Assembly: GCF_013402875.1 (NCBI RefSeq) | Contig: NZ_CP058579.1 | Location: forward strand, 806,001-870,000 | DNA from: Halorarum salinum | GTDB lineage: Archaea > Halobacteriota > Halobacteria > Halobacteriales > Haloferacaceae | Direction of reading: 5' to 3' | Length of the DNA stretch: 64,000 nt | In this document: positions 39,253 through 47,915 of the stretch, in pieces | Layout of the letters: every line of letters starts with the position of its first letter | Position numbering within the stretch: the stretch's first letter is position 1 | Notes under the pieces: model-generated | The model's input: the letters and a program-made list of their open reading frames with translations, nothing else | Told to the model about the DNA's origin: nothing | Database searches by the model: none | Position numbers and translations under genes: made by a program

Positions 39253-39930
39253 GTGAGCGTCAGCTTCGCCCGCCTCGCCGACGTCGACCTCCGGGGTCGA
39301 CACGGGTGGCTCCTCGGGGTCGTCGCGCTCGAACTCCTCTCGGTCGTGGCCTACTTCGGGCTCACGCCGGCCCGGCCGACGGGCCTCCGGTACGTCCTCT
39401 ACCCGTTCGTCTGGATCACGGTCGGGCTCTGGGCGGTCGCGGCCGTCGACGTCCGCCCCGACGCGCCGCGGAGCCACCGCGTCGCGGCCGCGTTCGTCGC
39501 GGTCGCCTACTTCCTCGTGCTCGCCTGGCTGGCCGGACTCGTCGCCGTCTACGCGGGGAGTCACGCGCACAGCCACGCGTACGTCCACGGCTTCCAGGTG
39601 TCGATGGCCGCCCCCGGGTGGGGACCGCGGATCGCCTACGTCACCCACGCGTTCCACGTCTACTTCGTCCCGTACCGCGTGCTCGGCTTCCTCGCGCTCG
39701 CGTACCTCGTGTACGCGACGGTCCTCGACGCGACCGCCGCGGCCCTCTCGGGCACGCTGGGGCTCGCGGCCTGCGTCGGCTGTACGTTCCCCGTCTTCGC
39801 GTCGTTCGTCGCGGGCGTCGTCGGGCCGGGCGTCGCCACGTCCGTGACCGGGCTCTCGGTCGACATCTCGACGGCGGTGTATCTCGTGGCCGTCGGCCTG
39901 CTCGTGGTCCGGCCGGGGTTCCGACGGTGA
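39253..39930 (+). CDS. Six-helix membrane protein with CxxC in a helix, oxidase-linked
   Basis: A 225-residue protein, GTG start three bases after the previous stop. About six hydrophobic segments are visible. The fifth carries LAACVGCTFPVFASFVAG, a CxxC next to a conserved-looking Pro, a possible copper or disulphide site. A His-rich loop (YAGSHAHSHAYVHGFQ) sits between helices 3 and 4, and HAFHVYF follows. His/Cys in membrane loops beside cytochrome oxidase genes suggests metal handling; this is inference. I do not recognise the family by name. Confidence 0.72.
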   Translation: MSVSFARLADVDLRGRHGWLLGVVALELLSVVAYFGLTPARPTGLRYVLYPFVWITVGLWAVAAVDVRPDAPRSHRVAAAFVAVAYFLVLAWLAGLVAVYAGSHAHSHAYVHGFQVSMAAPGWGPRIAYVTHAFHVYFVPYRVLGFLALAYLVYATVLDATAAALSGTLGLAACVGCTFPVFASFVAGVVGPGVATSVTGLSVDISTAVYLVAVGLLVVRPGFRR

Positions 39931-41387
39931 CCCGGACGGTCGGACGGTCTGACGACCCCGCGGACGGATACGAGGGCGGGTGTGAGGACGGGGTCCCGGG
40001 ATCGACGGCCGCGCGGTGGCGTCGTTCCGTCGCGTTCGGACTCGCCGGCGTCCTCGCGCTCGCGCTCGTCCCGGGCGTCCGCGCGCACGTCGGGGGGCTC
40101 GGCGGGACGATGGAGCCCGCGGCGGTGCCGACGTGGCTCGTCGTCGTCACCGGCGGGGGCGTGGTCGGCGCCTCGTTCCTCTTCACCAGCCTGCTCACGG
40201 ACCGCGGGCCGATGCACGCGGTGGCAGGAGCGCGCGCTCGTCCGACCTCCCCGCGCGGTCTCGCCGGGGGCCTCGCTCGCGCGGGGAGGCGGGCGTTCCA
40301 GCTGGTCGGCCTCCTCGCGCTCCTGGCGGTCCTCGTCGCCGGTCTGGTCGGGCCGCTCACGCCCACCGCGAACCTCGCCGTCCTGCTCGTGTGGGCGGGC
40401 TGGTGGGCCGGCTACACGATGACGGTGTACCTCGCGGCCGACACCTGGCCGGCGGTGAACCCCTGGCGGACGCTGGCGGGACTGCTTCCGAGTCCGGACC
40501 GTGAGTACCCCGCACGGCTCGGCGCCTGGCCGAGCGTCGTCGGCCTGCTGGGGCTGGTGTGGCTCGAGGTCACCAGCCCGGTCACCGACGAGCCGCGGTT
40601 CCTCGCCGCGCTCGTCCTGGGCTACACGGCCGTCACGCTCGCGGGCGCCGCGACGTTCGGCCGCGAGGCGTGGTTCGGCGCCGTCGACCCCGTCTCCCGG
40701 GTATTCCGCTGGTACGGCAAACTCGCGCCGGTACGGCGGACCGACGACGGCCTCGAACTCGTCGTCCCGGGCGCGGCGCTCGTCGAGACGCGTCCCGACC
40801 GCGACGACTCCGCGTTCGTCGTGGCGCTGCTGTGGGCGACGACGTTCGACGGGCTGGTCTCGACGCCGCCGTGGGCGGCCGTCGCGGGGCCGCTCGTCGA
40901 GGCGGGGGTGCCCTCGGCGCTGCTCTCGCTCGTCGCGCTGGCGGCCGGGTTCGGCCTGTTCTACGCCGCGCTCGTGGCCGCCTCGCGGCGCTCCCGCCGC
41001 ACCGCGGACACGTACGTCACCGCGGGCCACCTCCGGCGCACCCTTGCGCCGTCGCTGGTCCCCATCGCGGCCGGCTACCACCTCGCGCACTACCTGGGCT
41101 ACTTCCTGGGGCTGGCGCCGGCGCTGCTCGTCGCGCTGGCGAACCCCCTCGGCGGGGCCGGGACCCCGCCGACGCTGCTGCTCCCGGAGTGGTTCGGGGC
41201 GCTCAGGCTCTCGTTCATCGTGCTCGGCCACCTCGCGGCGGTGGGGGTCGCCCACGTCGTCGCCTTCGAGACCTTCCCCGGGCGGCTCCAGCCGATCCGG
41301 AGCCAGTTCCCCTTCATCGTCATCATGATCGCCTACACCGTGACCAGCATGTGGATCGTCACCCAGCCGTACGTGGAGCCGGTATGA
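39927..41387 (+). CDS. Large polytopic membrane protein, oxidase-linked
   Basis: A 486-residue protein with about 11-12 hydrophobic segments. GTG 39927 overlaps the previous stop (GTGA). The N-terminus has a signal-like helix ending VRAHVGG. Notable are the WWAGYTMTVYLAADTWPAVNPWRTLAG segment, GREAWFGAVDPVSRVF, and IAAGYHLAHYLGYFLG with paired His in a helix, plus VAHVVAFETF. Haloarchaeal and actinobacterial proteins of this look are annotated only as hypothetical membrane proteins. His residues inside helices could bind heme or metal. Gene order implies a function tied to respiration. Confidence 0.75.
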   Translation: MTRTVGRSDDPADGYEGGCEDGVPGSTAARWRRSVAFGLAGVLALALVPGVRAHVGGLGGTMEPAAVPTWLVVVTGGGVVGASFLFTSLLTDRGPMHAVAGARARPTSPRGLAGGLARAGRRAFQLVGLLALLAVLVAGLVGPLTPTANLAVLLVWAGWWAGYTMTVYLAADTWPAVNPWRTLAGLLPSPDREYPARLGAWPSVVGLLGLVWLEVTSPVTDEPRFLAALVLGYTAVTLAGAATFGREAWFGAVDPVSRVFRWYGKLAPVRRTDDGLELVVPGAALVETRPDRDDSAFVVALLWATTFDGLVSTPPWAAVAGPLVEAGVPSALLSLVALAAGFGLFYAALVAASRRSRRTADTYVTAGHLRRTLAPSLVPIAAGYHLAHYLGYFLGLAPALLVALANPLGGAGTPPTLLLPEWFGALRLSFIVLGHLAAVGVAHVVAFETFPGRLQPIRSQFPFIVIMIAYTVTSMWIVTQPYVEPV

Positions 41388-41785
41388 CCGACGCGAGCCA
41401 CTCCGGCGGGGTGGACGCACCACCCGCGGCGGGGACTGATCCGGCGTCCGGAACCGGCGCCGACGTCCGGGAGGTCGACGACCAGCGGGGCGCGCTGGAC
41501 CCGGCCGACCCGGGCCGGGACGTCGACACCCGGGTCCCCGCCGGGGAGGACCCGGCGGCCCGGTGCCCGTACTGCGACCGCCCGTTCCGGACCGGCCGCC
41601 TGCGGGACCTCCACGTCGGACAGGTCCACGCCGAGGGGTGTTCCGAGGCCGAGCGGGAGGCGTACGAGGAGGCCGACGAGGCGGAACTGGACGACCTGTT
41701 CTTCTACCACATCAAGGTCGTCGTCCTCATCGGCCTGCTGTTCTCGGCGTTCGTGCTGGGCTATACGGTCGTTCTGAGCGGGTAG
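41384..41785 (+). CDS. Zinc-finger protein with C-terminal membrane anchor
   Basis: A 133-residue protein, ATG overlapping the previous stop (ATGA). The N-terminal ~55 residues are acidic and disordered. Then comes a C2H2-like site, CPYCDRPFRTGRLRDLHVGQVH (CxxC-x12-HxxxxH), an acidic helix (EAEREAYEEADEAELDD), and one C-terminal membrane helix (VVVLIGLLFSAFVLGYTVVL). A soluble metal-binding head tethered to the inner face is the likely topology. Last gene of the operon; convergent with coxD 118 bases away. Confidence 0.75.
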   Translation: MTDASHSGGVDAPPAAGTDPASGTGADVREVDDQRGALDPADPGRDVDTRVPAGEDPAARCPYCDRPFRTGRLRDLHVGQVHAEGCSEAEREAYEEADEAELDDLFFYHIKVVVLIGLLFSAFVLGYTVVLSG

Positions 41786-41902
41786 GTCGGGTTAGTGTGG
41801 AGTTAGTGCGGACCGGCCGGCTACTACGATGGCCGGCCGCGAAACGCCCGCCGATCGCAAAAACGCCGACCGAAACCGCCCACGGACCCCGGGACCCCGG
41901 AA

Positions 41903-42166
41903 TCAGAGGATCGAGTACGACGCGGCCACGGTCAGCGCGAGCGCCGCAGTCAGCCCCCCGAGCACCACGTACGTCACCGCCCGCGGCTCCGAGCGCAGGT
42001 GCTGGTAGTAGCCCGCGACCACGACCGCCTTCACCGTCGAGACGATCATGATGATCGCGAAGGCTGTCCAGTAGGTGAACCCCTCGAACTGCTCGATGAG
42101 CACCTGCCCCGTCGCGAGGACGAACAGGACCACGTATATCGCCGTGTACAGTTTTGTTGACGTCAT
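41903..42166 (-). CDS. coxD: Cytochrome c oxidase subunit IV-type small subunit
   Basis: An 87-residue protein with three membrane helices, matching prokaryotic oxidase subunit IV: LYTAIYVVLFVLATGQVLIEQ, FAIIMIVSTVKAVVVAGYYQHLRSE (the VKAxxVAxYYMHL-like signature) and a C-terminal hydrophobic helix. It stabilises the subunit I/III core. Ten bases downstream of the fused subunit gene in the cox operon. Confidence 0.86.
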   Translation of the reverse strand: MTSTKLYTAIYVVLFVLATGQVLIEQFEGFTYWTAFAIIMIVSTVKAVVVAGYYQHLRSEPRAVTYVVLGGLTAALALTVAASYSIL

Positions 42167-42176
42167 CTTGGATCAC

Positions 42177-44837
42177 CTAGAGGATGTAGAACAGCGGGAA
42201 CAGGAACAGCCAGACGATGTCCACGAAGTGCCAGTACAGCCCGAAGTACTCCACCGGGCGCTCGTCGTCGAGGTACGCCCCCTTCACGGCCCGGCCCAAC
42301 ATGTACAGCGTGATGAGCAGGCCGACGGCGACGTGGGCGCCGTGGAGCCCCGTCGTCAGGTAGAACGTCGACGACGCGACGTTCGTCGACAGCTCCCAGC
42401 CGTTCGGGAACGCCTCCGAGTGGACGTGGAACAGGTGCTGCCACTCCAGGGCCTTGTTGATGAGGAAGCCGACCCCGAGCAGGAACGTCGCCCCGAGGCC
42501 GCCGACCACGCCCCAGCGCTTCCCCTTCTCGGCCGCGACCAGCGCGAGCACGACCGTGAAGCTGCTCGTGAGGAGCAGGTACGTGTTGATGAGCCCCGGG
42601 AGCGCGACGTGTTCGGCCGGGACGAGGTGGTGCCAGTCCCGCCACCCCTCCGCGACGCGGATGAACACGTACGAGCCGATGAACGCCCCGAACAGCACCA
42701 CGTCGGAGGCCAGGAAGATCCACAGCCCGAGCTTGGGGTTCTCGATGTTCGCGAACGGCCAGCTCGACCCGAACGGCCCAGTCAACCCCTCGAACGGCTC
42801 GCGGGTGAGCCCAACCAGCCCGTAGCCGAGGACGACGGCCCCGACCGCCAGCGTGGCGCCGTACGCGCCGCCGGCGACGCCGCCGACGAAGCTCCCCTCG
42901 CGGATGCCGGTGAGCCCCAGCAGCGTGAAGAAGCCGCCGAGGCCGACGACGAACGGCCAGATGCTCGCGTGGTCCGGCCCCTCCTCGTGGGACGCCTCGT
43001 GGTCCTGCGTGAGGGGGCTGTCGTGGCGGGTCGCGACGTCGCCGCCGGCCCCGGACCCGTGCCCGTGGGCGGTGGCGGCCTCCGCGCTCACCCCGCCGTC
43101 GGCGACGCTCGCGCCCTCGAGTTCGGGCCGGGAGCCGTACTCCTCGACGAACTCCAGCGACCCGCTCGCGTAGCTCGCCCGCCCCGGAAAGTTCTCCAGG
43201 GGCGGCGGCGAGTCGACCGCCCACTCGGCGGTCGTGGCGTACTCCCACGGGTTTCCGGGCGCGGGCTCGCCGGCCCAGAGGCTCTTCGTGAGGTTCCAGA
43301 ACATGATCAGGAACGACCCCCCGAGCATGAACGCCCCAAGGGTCGCGAGCTGGTGCCACGGGGTGAACGCCGCCGAGTAGTCGAAGACGCGCCGCGGCGT
43401 CTCCCAGACGATGAACATCGGGAAGTAGAGCACGTTGAACCCCACGAAGTACAGCGCGAAGTGGAGCTTCCCGAGCCGGCGGTCGTACATCCGCCCGGAC
43501 ATCTTCGGGTACCAGTAGTACAGCGCGCCGATGAGCGCGGTGACCCCGCCGACCATCACGTAGTGGAAGTGCGCGACGACCCAGTAGGTGCCGCGGAACT
43601 CGTAGTCGAGCACGACCGCGCCGAGGAACACCCCGGTGATGCCCCCGAGGATGAACACGATCAGCCCGCCGAACGCGAACAGGAACGGCGTCGTGAAGCG
43701 GATTCGCCCCTTGATGGTCGTGTAGATGAGCGCGAACACCATCAGGTCGAACGGCAGCGAGATGCCGATGGTGGTCGCCATGAACAGCGTCTTGATCTCG
43801 AGGTTGATCGCCGTGAGGAACATGTGGTGCATCCAGACGACGAAGCTCTGGAGCGCGACAAGCAGCATCGCCGCGATGAACCACTTCCGGCCGACGATGC
43901 GCCGCCCGGTGAACGTCTGGAAGATCTCCGCCATCGCCCCCAGCGCCGGGAAGAAGACGATGTACACCTCCGGGTGGCCGAAGAACCAGAACAGGTGGGC
44001 CCACAGCAGCGACCCGCCCGCGCTCTCGGCCGCGAAGTAGGTCGTCCCGAGCAGCCGGTCGGAGGTGAGGATCATCATCGCGGCCAGAAGCGCCGCGAAC
44101 GCGAACAGCATCATCCAGACGGTGAGCAGGATGGAGATGCTGAACAGCGGCATGTCCCGCATCCGCATCCCCTCCGCGCGCATGCGGTGCATCGTGGTGA
44201 GGAAGTTCACCGACGACACCGTCACCGAGGCGACGAACATGATCATCGCGAGCACCGTCGTCGTCGCGCCCGGTTCGGGCGTGTAGAACGGGATGTTCAG
44301 CGGCGCGTACATCGTCCACCCGCCCGCGTACGTCCCGCCCTGGAAGAACGAGATGCCGAACAGCACCCCCGAGAACAGGTAGAGCCAGTACGAGAGCGCG
44401 TTCAGCCGGGGGAACGCCAGGTCCTTCGCGCCGATCTGGAGCGGGACGACGTAGTTCGCGAAGCCGAACGCGAACGGCGAGAGGAACCAGAACACCATCA
44501 TCAGCCCGTGGGCCGAGACGGCCTGGTTGTAGGCGTTAGCCGACATGATCTCGACGGCGGGCGTCCAGAGCTGCGCCCGCATGAGCATCGCCAGCACCCC
44601 GCCGAAGACGAGGAAGAACAGCGCCGTCACGGTGTAGAGGATGCCGACGTCCTTGTGGTTCGTCGTCACGAACCAGCGGGTGAGCGTCTCCGCGGCCGGG
44701 AGCCCGTGGTGGTCCGCGTGCGCGGCGGCCGCGTCGTGGCCGCCGTCGGCCTCCGCCTCGCCGGCGCGAACGTCGGCGGAGTCGCCGCCGTCGGTCGCGG
44801 CTTCGGGATCGCCGCCCGCGTCGTCGCGCGTGGTCAT
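42177..44837 (-). CDS. coxAC: Fused cytochrome oxidase subunits I and III
   Basis: An 886-residue fusion. The subunit I part (to ~590) has heme a ligands His110 and His425, heme a3 ligand His423, CuB ligands His288, His337 and His338, and the cross-linking Tyr292 in GHPEVY. Glu290 (A1-type D-channel end), Asp139 and Asn146 of the D-channel entry are present. The K-channel motif PTGxKxF is replaced by PFDLMVF (362-368): Thr becomes Phe and Lys becomes Met366. After a His/Glu-rich linker (HGHGSGAGG...) comes subunit III (~640-886; ending HGAHVAVGL, YWHFVDIVWLFLFPLFY). ATG overlaps the coxB stop (ATGA). Terminal oxidase of aerobic respiration. Confidence 0.95.
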   Translation of the reverse strand: MTTRDDAGGDPEAATDGGDSADVRAGEAEADGGHDAAAAHADHHGLPAAETLTRWFVTTNHKDVGILYTVTALFFLVFGGVLAMLMRAQLWTPAVEIMSANAYNQAVSAHGLMMVFWFLSPFAFGFANYVVPLQIGAKDLAFPRLNALSYWLYLFSGVLFGISFFQGGTYAGGWTMYAPLNIPFYTPEPGATTTVLAMIMFVASVTVSSVNFLTTMHRMRAEGMRMRDMPLFSISILLTVWMMLFAFAALLAAMMILTSDRLLGTTYFAAESAGGSLLWAHLFWFFGHPEVYIVFFPALGAMAEIFQTFTGRRIVGRKWFIAAMLLVALQSFVVWMHHMFLTAINLEIKTLFMATTIGISLPFDLMVFALIYTTIKGRIRFTTPFLFAFGGLIVFILGGITGVFLGAVVLDYEFRGTYWVVAHFHYVMVGGVTALIGALYYWYPKMSGRMYDRRLGKLHFALYFVGFNVLYFPMFIVWETPRRVFDYSAAFTPWHQLATLGAFMLGGSFLIMFWNLTKSLWAGEPAPGNPWEYATTAEWAVDSPPPLENFPGRASYASGSLEFVEEYGSRPELEGASVADGGVSAEAATAHGHGSGAGGDVATRHDSPLTQDHEASHEEGPDHASIWPFVVGLGGFFTLLGLTGIREGSFVGGVAGGAYGATLAVGAVVLGYGLVGLTREPFEGLTGPFGSSWPFANIENPKLGLWIFLASDVVLFGAFIGSYVFIRVAEGWRDWHHLVPAEHVALPGLINTYLLLTSSFTVVLALVAAEKGKRWGVVGGLGATFLLGVGFLINKALEWQHLFHVHSEAFPNGWELSTNVASSTFYLTTGLHGAHVAVGLLITLYMLGRAVKGAYLDDERPVEYFGLYWHFVDIVWLFLFPLFYIL

Positions 44838-45622
44838 GCCGTCCCCACGAGCCTCGCGGACTCGTTACCCGTGGCGTCGTTCCCGCCGTCGGTTTCGTTC
44901 CCGCCGTCGGTCTCGTTCTCGGCCGTCGTGTTCGCGTACCAGTCGTCGTACTCGTCCTGGGGCATCACCTTCACCTCGGCGGTCATGTCGGAGTGGCCGA
45001 CGCCACACAGCTCGTAGCACTCGGCGATGTAGGTCCCCGTCCGCTCGCCGATGAACCACGTCTCGGTGGTCTGGCCCGGGATGGCGTCGGACTTCACCCG
45101 GAGCTCCCGGACGCCGATGTTGTGGAACACGTCCCGGGAGGTCACCGTGAGCTCGACGGGGGTGTCGACGGGGACCCTGAGCGTCGAGTCGGTGTGGCCG
45201 TTCGGGTAGGTGAACTCCCACCCGAACTGGTAGCCGGTGACCTCGACCTCGATGGCGTCCTCGCCGTCGAGGGCGGGGTTGTCCTCGACGAACGCCAGCG
45301 CCCCGTACGTCCAGGCGATGAGCGAGATCACGATGACGGCGCTCAGCGTGAACGAGAGGAACAGTTTGCGGCCGCCGCCCCCGCCCGTGGGGAGCTCCCC
45401 CAGCGTCGGAAGCTCGTCCTCCTCGCCCCGGTAGACGTCCTCGGCGCCGTCGCGGTACTTGTACGCGTTGTACAGCATGTACCCGATGACGACGACGCCG
45501 ACGAGCGTCCCCAGCACCAGGAAGAACTCGTAGATCTGCTGAAATATCTCTACCCGTGACCCCCGCGGAACGATGCCGGTCTGGAGCGGCGTGACCCCCG
45601 CCCTGCTGATTTCGCGAATCAT
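44834..45622 (-). CDS. coxB: Cytochrome oxidase subunit II (CuA)
   Basis: A 262-residue subunit II with two N-terminal membrane helices (~27-52 and 88-111) and a cupredoxin domain. CuA ligands: His167 (VFHNIG), Cys202, Glu204, Cys206, His210, Met213 in CYELCGVGHSDM. YQFGWEFTYP is the conserved aromatic patch for electron entry. No heme c motif, so the donor is probably halocyanin. The C-terminal tail has a short tandem repeat (NETDGG twice). First gene of the cox operon; AT-rich ataagtaatc lies about 45 bases upstream on the minus strand. Confidence 0.95.
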   Translation of the reverse strand: MIREISRAGVTPLQTGIVPRGSRVEIFQQIYEFFLVLGTLVGVVVIGYMLYNAYKYRDGAEDVYRGEEDELPTLGELPTGGGGGRKLFLSFTLSAVIVISLIAWTYGALAFVEDNPALDGEDAIEVEVTGYQFGWEFTYPNGHTDSTLRVPVDTPVELTVTSRDVFHNIGVRELRVKSDAIPGQTTETWFIGERTGTYIAECYELCGVGHSDMTAEVKVMPQDEYDDWYANTTAENETDGGNETDGGNDATGNESARLVGTA

Positions 45623-45971
45623 GCCATCCGTTAACTCTGCACGGTGAAACCAATCACCACCATGATTACTTATTCATTGCGGCGAGCGCGGCCGGCCGCC
45701 GTTCCGCGGCGACGCGTCCGTGGTTCCCGCCGTGGCCCCCGCTCGGGCTTTCTCTCGCCGTTTCTCGATCCGAAGCGGGATATGTTCGACGGTAACTTAC
45801 CGCACGGTCGTCGTCCGGCTTTCACGCCCTCGTCTGGCCGAACGTCCCCCTCGCCGTCACGCCCCCGTCGTCACGCCAGCGTCCCCTCGTCGTCACGCCG
45901 ACGTGCCCCCGTCGCCGCACCGGTGTGCCGACTTAGCAACCGTTAAACGCCGGGCGCCCCGTCCTCCCGGT
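45623..45971. other. Spacer between coxB and the 45972 gene
   Basis: 349 bases without a gene. The left end holds the coxB promoter, the right end a TATA-like cgttaaacgc (45941-45950) ~27 bases before ATG 45972. Between them are short tandem repeats (listed separately). Confidence 0.5.
45843..45930 (+). repeat. Imperfect tandem repeat, ~22-base unit
   Basis: About four decayed copies of cgtcgtcacgcc(n)(a/g)cgt(c/g)cccc in a row: cgccgtcacgcc, cgtcgtcacgccagcgtcccct, cgtcgtcacgccgacgtgcccc and gtcgccgcaccggtgtgcc. Non-coding. Confidence 0.55.
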
Positions 45972-46490
45972 ATGCAACGACGCGCCGCAGCCATCTACGT
46001 CGCGTTCTTCCTCGTCGTGGGGGCGGTGTCGTTCTCGCTCATCGCGACCGCCAGCGCGCCGGAGCTCTCCTTCGAGAACCCGGAGCACGAACTCGGGCAG
46101 GGCGACACGTTCACCGTCGACGGCACCGAGTACACCGTCGCGAGCATCGACGCGGAGATGTCCGGCGGGGGCGGTGGCGGTCACGGGGGCGGCGGCGGCG
46201 CCGCCCTCGAGCGCTCCGCGACGCTGAACGCGACCGACGAGTCGGGCAACACCACCGAGGTGAGCGTCGACGACGAGGCGAACGTGACCCTCGGGGAGAC
46301 GACGTACTTCGCGCACTTCCCGGACAACAGCACGCTGGTGCTGACCCAGGAGTTCGACCAGTACCGGGCCTACCAGGAGCAGACGGTCCAGCAGAAGAAG
46401 CACACGGACGGGCTCTGGGGCGTCACGCTCCTGAGTAGCCTCGTCGCGGTGTTCATGGTCGGGCTGGCGTTCCTCCCCTCGCGCTACTGA
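45972..46490 (+). CDS. Membrane-anchored protein with Gly/His-rich loop, near cox genes
   Basis: A 172-residue protein with an N-terminal membrane helix (~5-27) and a C-terminal one (~150-168) around an outward domain of ~120 residues. That domain contains a low-complexity loop with six Gly, a His and five Gly (near residues 62-74), flanked by VDGTEYTVASIDAEMSG and a beta-rich TTEVSVDDEANVTLGETTYF part. No family recognised. It lies divergent to coxB, 349 bases away. A similar gene near oxidase genes would support a respiratory role. Confidence 0.68.
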   Translation: MQRRAAAIYVAFFLVVGAVSFSLIATASAPELSFENPEHELGQGDTFTVDGTEYTVASIDAEMSGGGGGGHGGGGGAALERSATLNATDESGNTTEVSVDDEANVTLGETTYFAHFPDNSTLVLTQEFDQYRAYQEQTVQQKKHTDGLWGVTLLSSLVAVFMVGLAFLPSRY

Positions 46491-46702
46491 CCGGGCCGTC
46501 TCCCGGTTCCGCGTTCCGACTCATTCCCCGCATCCCGGCTCCGTCCTCGCCTCTCGTCTCCTTCTCCTCTCGGCTACCCACGGCTTTCCCCGCTCGCCGC
46601 CGTCGCCGTCCGGGTGCCGTACCCCGGAAACGCCCGTGGCGACCCGGATTCGAGTAAGCGCCGAATACTAAACTCCCCGTCGATGCACGGTGACCGTATC
46701 GA

Positions 46703-47818
46703 ATGGCGTCGACGCTCGACGGGGCCGTAATCAGACCGTACCGCCCGGCCGACAGGGACCGGTTCCTCTCCCTGTACGAACGCGTCTGGGGGCGTAGGAA
46801 GGGAGTGGACTGGTTCGAGTGGCGGTTCGAACGCAACCCCTACGCCGACGGCGTCGAGATGGTCGTCGCCGAGCGGGACGGCCGACTCGTCGGCGCCGAA
46901 CCGTTGCTCCCGTTGCGGCTCCGCGTCGACGACGCCGAGTTGCGCGCCCACCAGCCGGTCGACTGGATCGTCGACCCGGACCACCGCCGGCAGGGCCTGT
47001 TCACCCGCATGACCGAGCGGCTCCTCGACCGCTACGCGGAGTCGGCCGACCTGCTGTTCAACTTCCCGAGCGACCAGCTCCTCCCGGGCCTGGAGAAGTT
47101 CGACTGGCGCCGCGTGGGCCCGGTTCCGCAGGTGTATCGCGTCCAGAACCCCCCCGCGCTGCTGGCCCACAAGGCGGGCGGGACGGTCCGCCCCGGAGGA
47201 TCGCTGCTCGCGAGGCTCTCCGCGCCGGCGGTGGACGGCTGGCTGCGCGCGCTCGACGCGCTCGACCGGGGGACCGGCGGGGTCGAAGTCGAGCGACACG
47301 ACGCCGTCCCCGTGGCCGACCTCGTGGCCCTCGCTGCCGAGGGGCGCCCCGACGCCGTCCACGTGGCCCGGGACGCGGCGTTCTACGGGTGGCGGTTCGG
47401 GAACCCCCGCTGGGAGACCACGACGTATCTCGCCCGGCGGGCCGGCGACCCCGTCGCGGCCGTCGTCGCCGCGACCGAACGCGTCGACGGCGTCGACTGC
47501 ACGTCGCTGCTCGACGTCCAGCCGATGGACGGCCGCCGCGACCGGGCCGGGGCGGTCGCGGCCCTGCTGCGTGCGGTCGTCGCCGACGGCCGGGAGGCGG
47601 ACGTGCTGAAGGCGGTCGCGGGGCCGTACGCGCGCCCCCTGTCCCGGAGGGGGTTCCGGCGCGACGACGGGTTCCCCCTCTCGCGGGTCGCGACCCGCAC
47701 GACCCAGGTCGTCCGCCCGCTCTCGGCCGACGGGGAGCCGGACTGGACGTGCCGGGGCCGCGACCTCACCGACCCGGACAACTGGCGGCTCGCGCTGGCG
47801 GACCTCGACGTCGAGTGA
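46703..47818 (+). CDS. GNAT family N-acetyltransferase
   Basis: A 371-residue protein with an N-terminal GNAT fold. IRPYRPADRDRFLSLYERVWG leads in, MVVAERDGRLVGAEPLLPL follows, and the acetyl-CoA-binding motif A is VDPDHRRQGLFTRMTERLLDRY (Q/RxxGxF type, ~95-115). After that comes FNFPSDQLLPGLEKFDWRRVG. The C-terminal ~200 residues form a second GNAT-like half (FYGWRFGNPRWETTTYLARR), as in Eis-like or FemAB-like acyltransferases. Substrate unknown. A TATA-like aatactaaac lies ~31-40 bases upstream of ATG 46703. Confidence 0.82.
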   Translation: MASTLDGAVIRPYRPADRDRFLSLYERVWGRRKGVDWFEWRFERNPYADGVEMVVAERDGRLVGAEPLLPLRLRVDDAELRAHQPVDWIVDPDHRRQGLFTRMTERLLDRYAESADLLFNFPSDQLLPGLEKFDWRRVGPVPQVYRVQNPPALLAHKAGGTVRPGGSLLARLSAPAVDGWLRALDALDRGTGGVEVERHDAVPVADLVALAAEGRPDAVHVARDAAFYGWRFGNPRWETTTYLARRAGDPVAAVVAATERVDGVDCTSLLDVQPMDGRRDRAGAVAALLRAVVADGREADVLKAVAGPYARPLSRRGFRRDDGFPLSRVATRTTQVVRPLSADGEPDWTCRGRDLTDPDNWRLALADLDVE

Positions 47819-47915
47819 CGGCCACCGGGTAGCGGGAGGCGTCCGACGGAGAAGGGATCACGGAGGGCCGAAGGCGGGGCCCGCGTCGTCGCGCTGCCGG
47901 GGTCCGCCCGCGCGG

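Noticed and set aside
42075-45017. 980-codon plus-strand frame opposite the cox genes
   Set aside because: Arg/Glu/Pro-rich mirror of the oxidase codons; the minus strand encodes complete oxidase subunits with all metal ligands.
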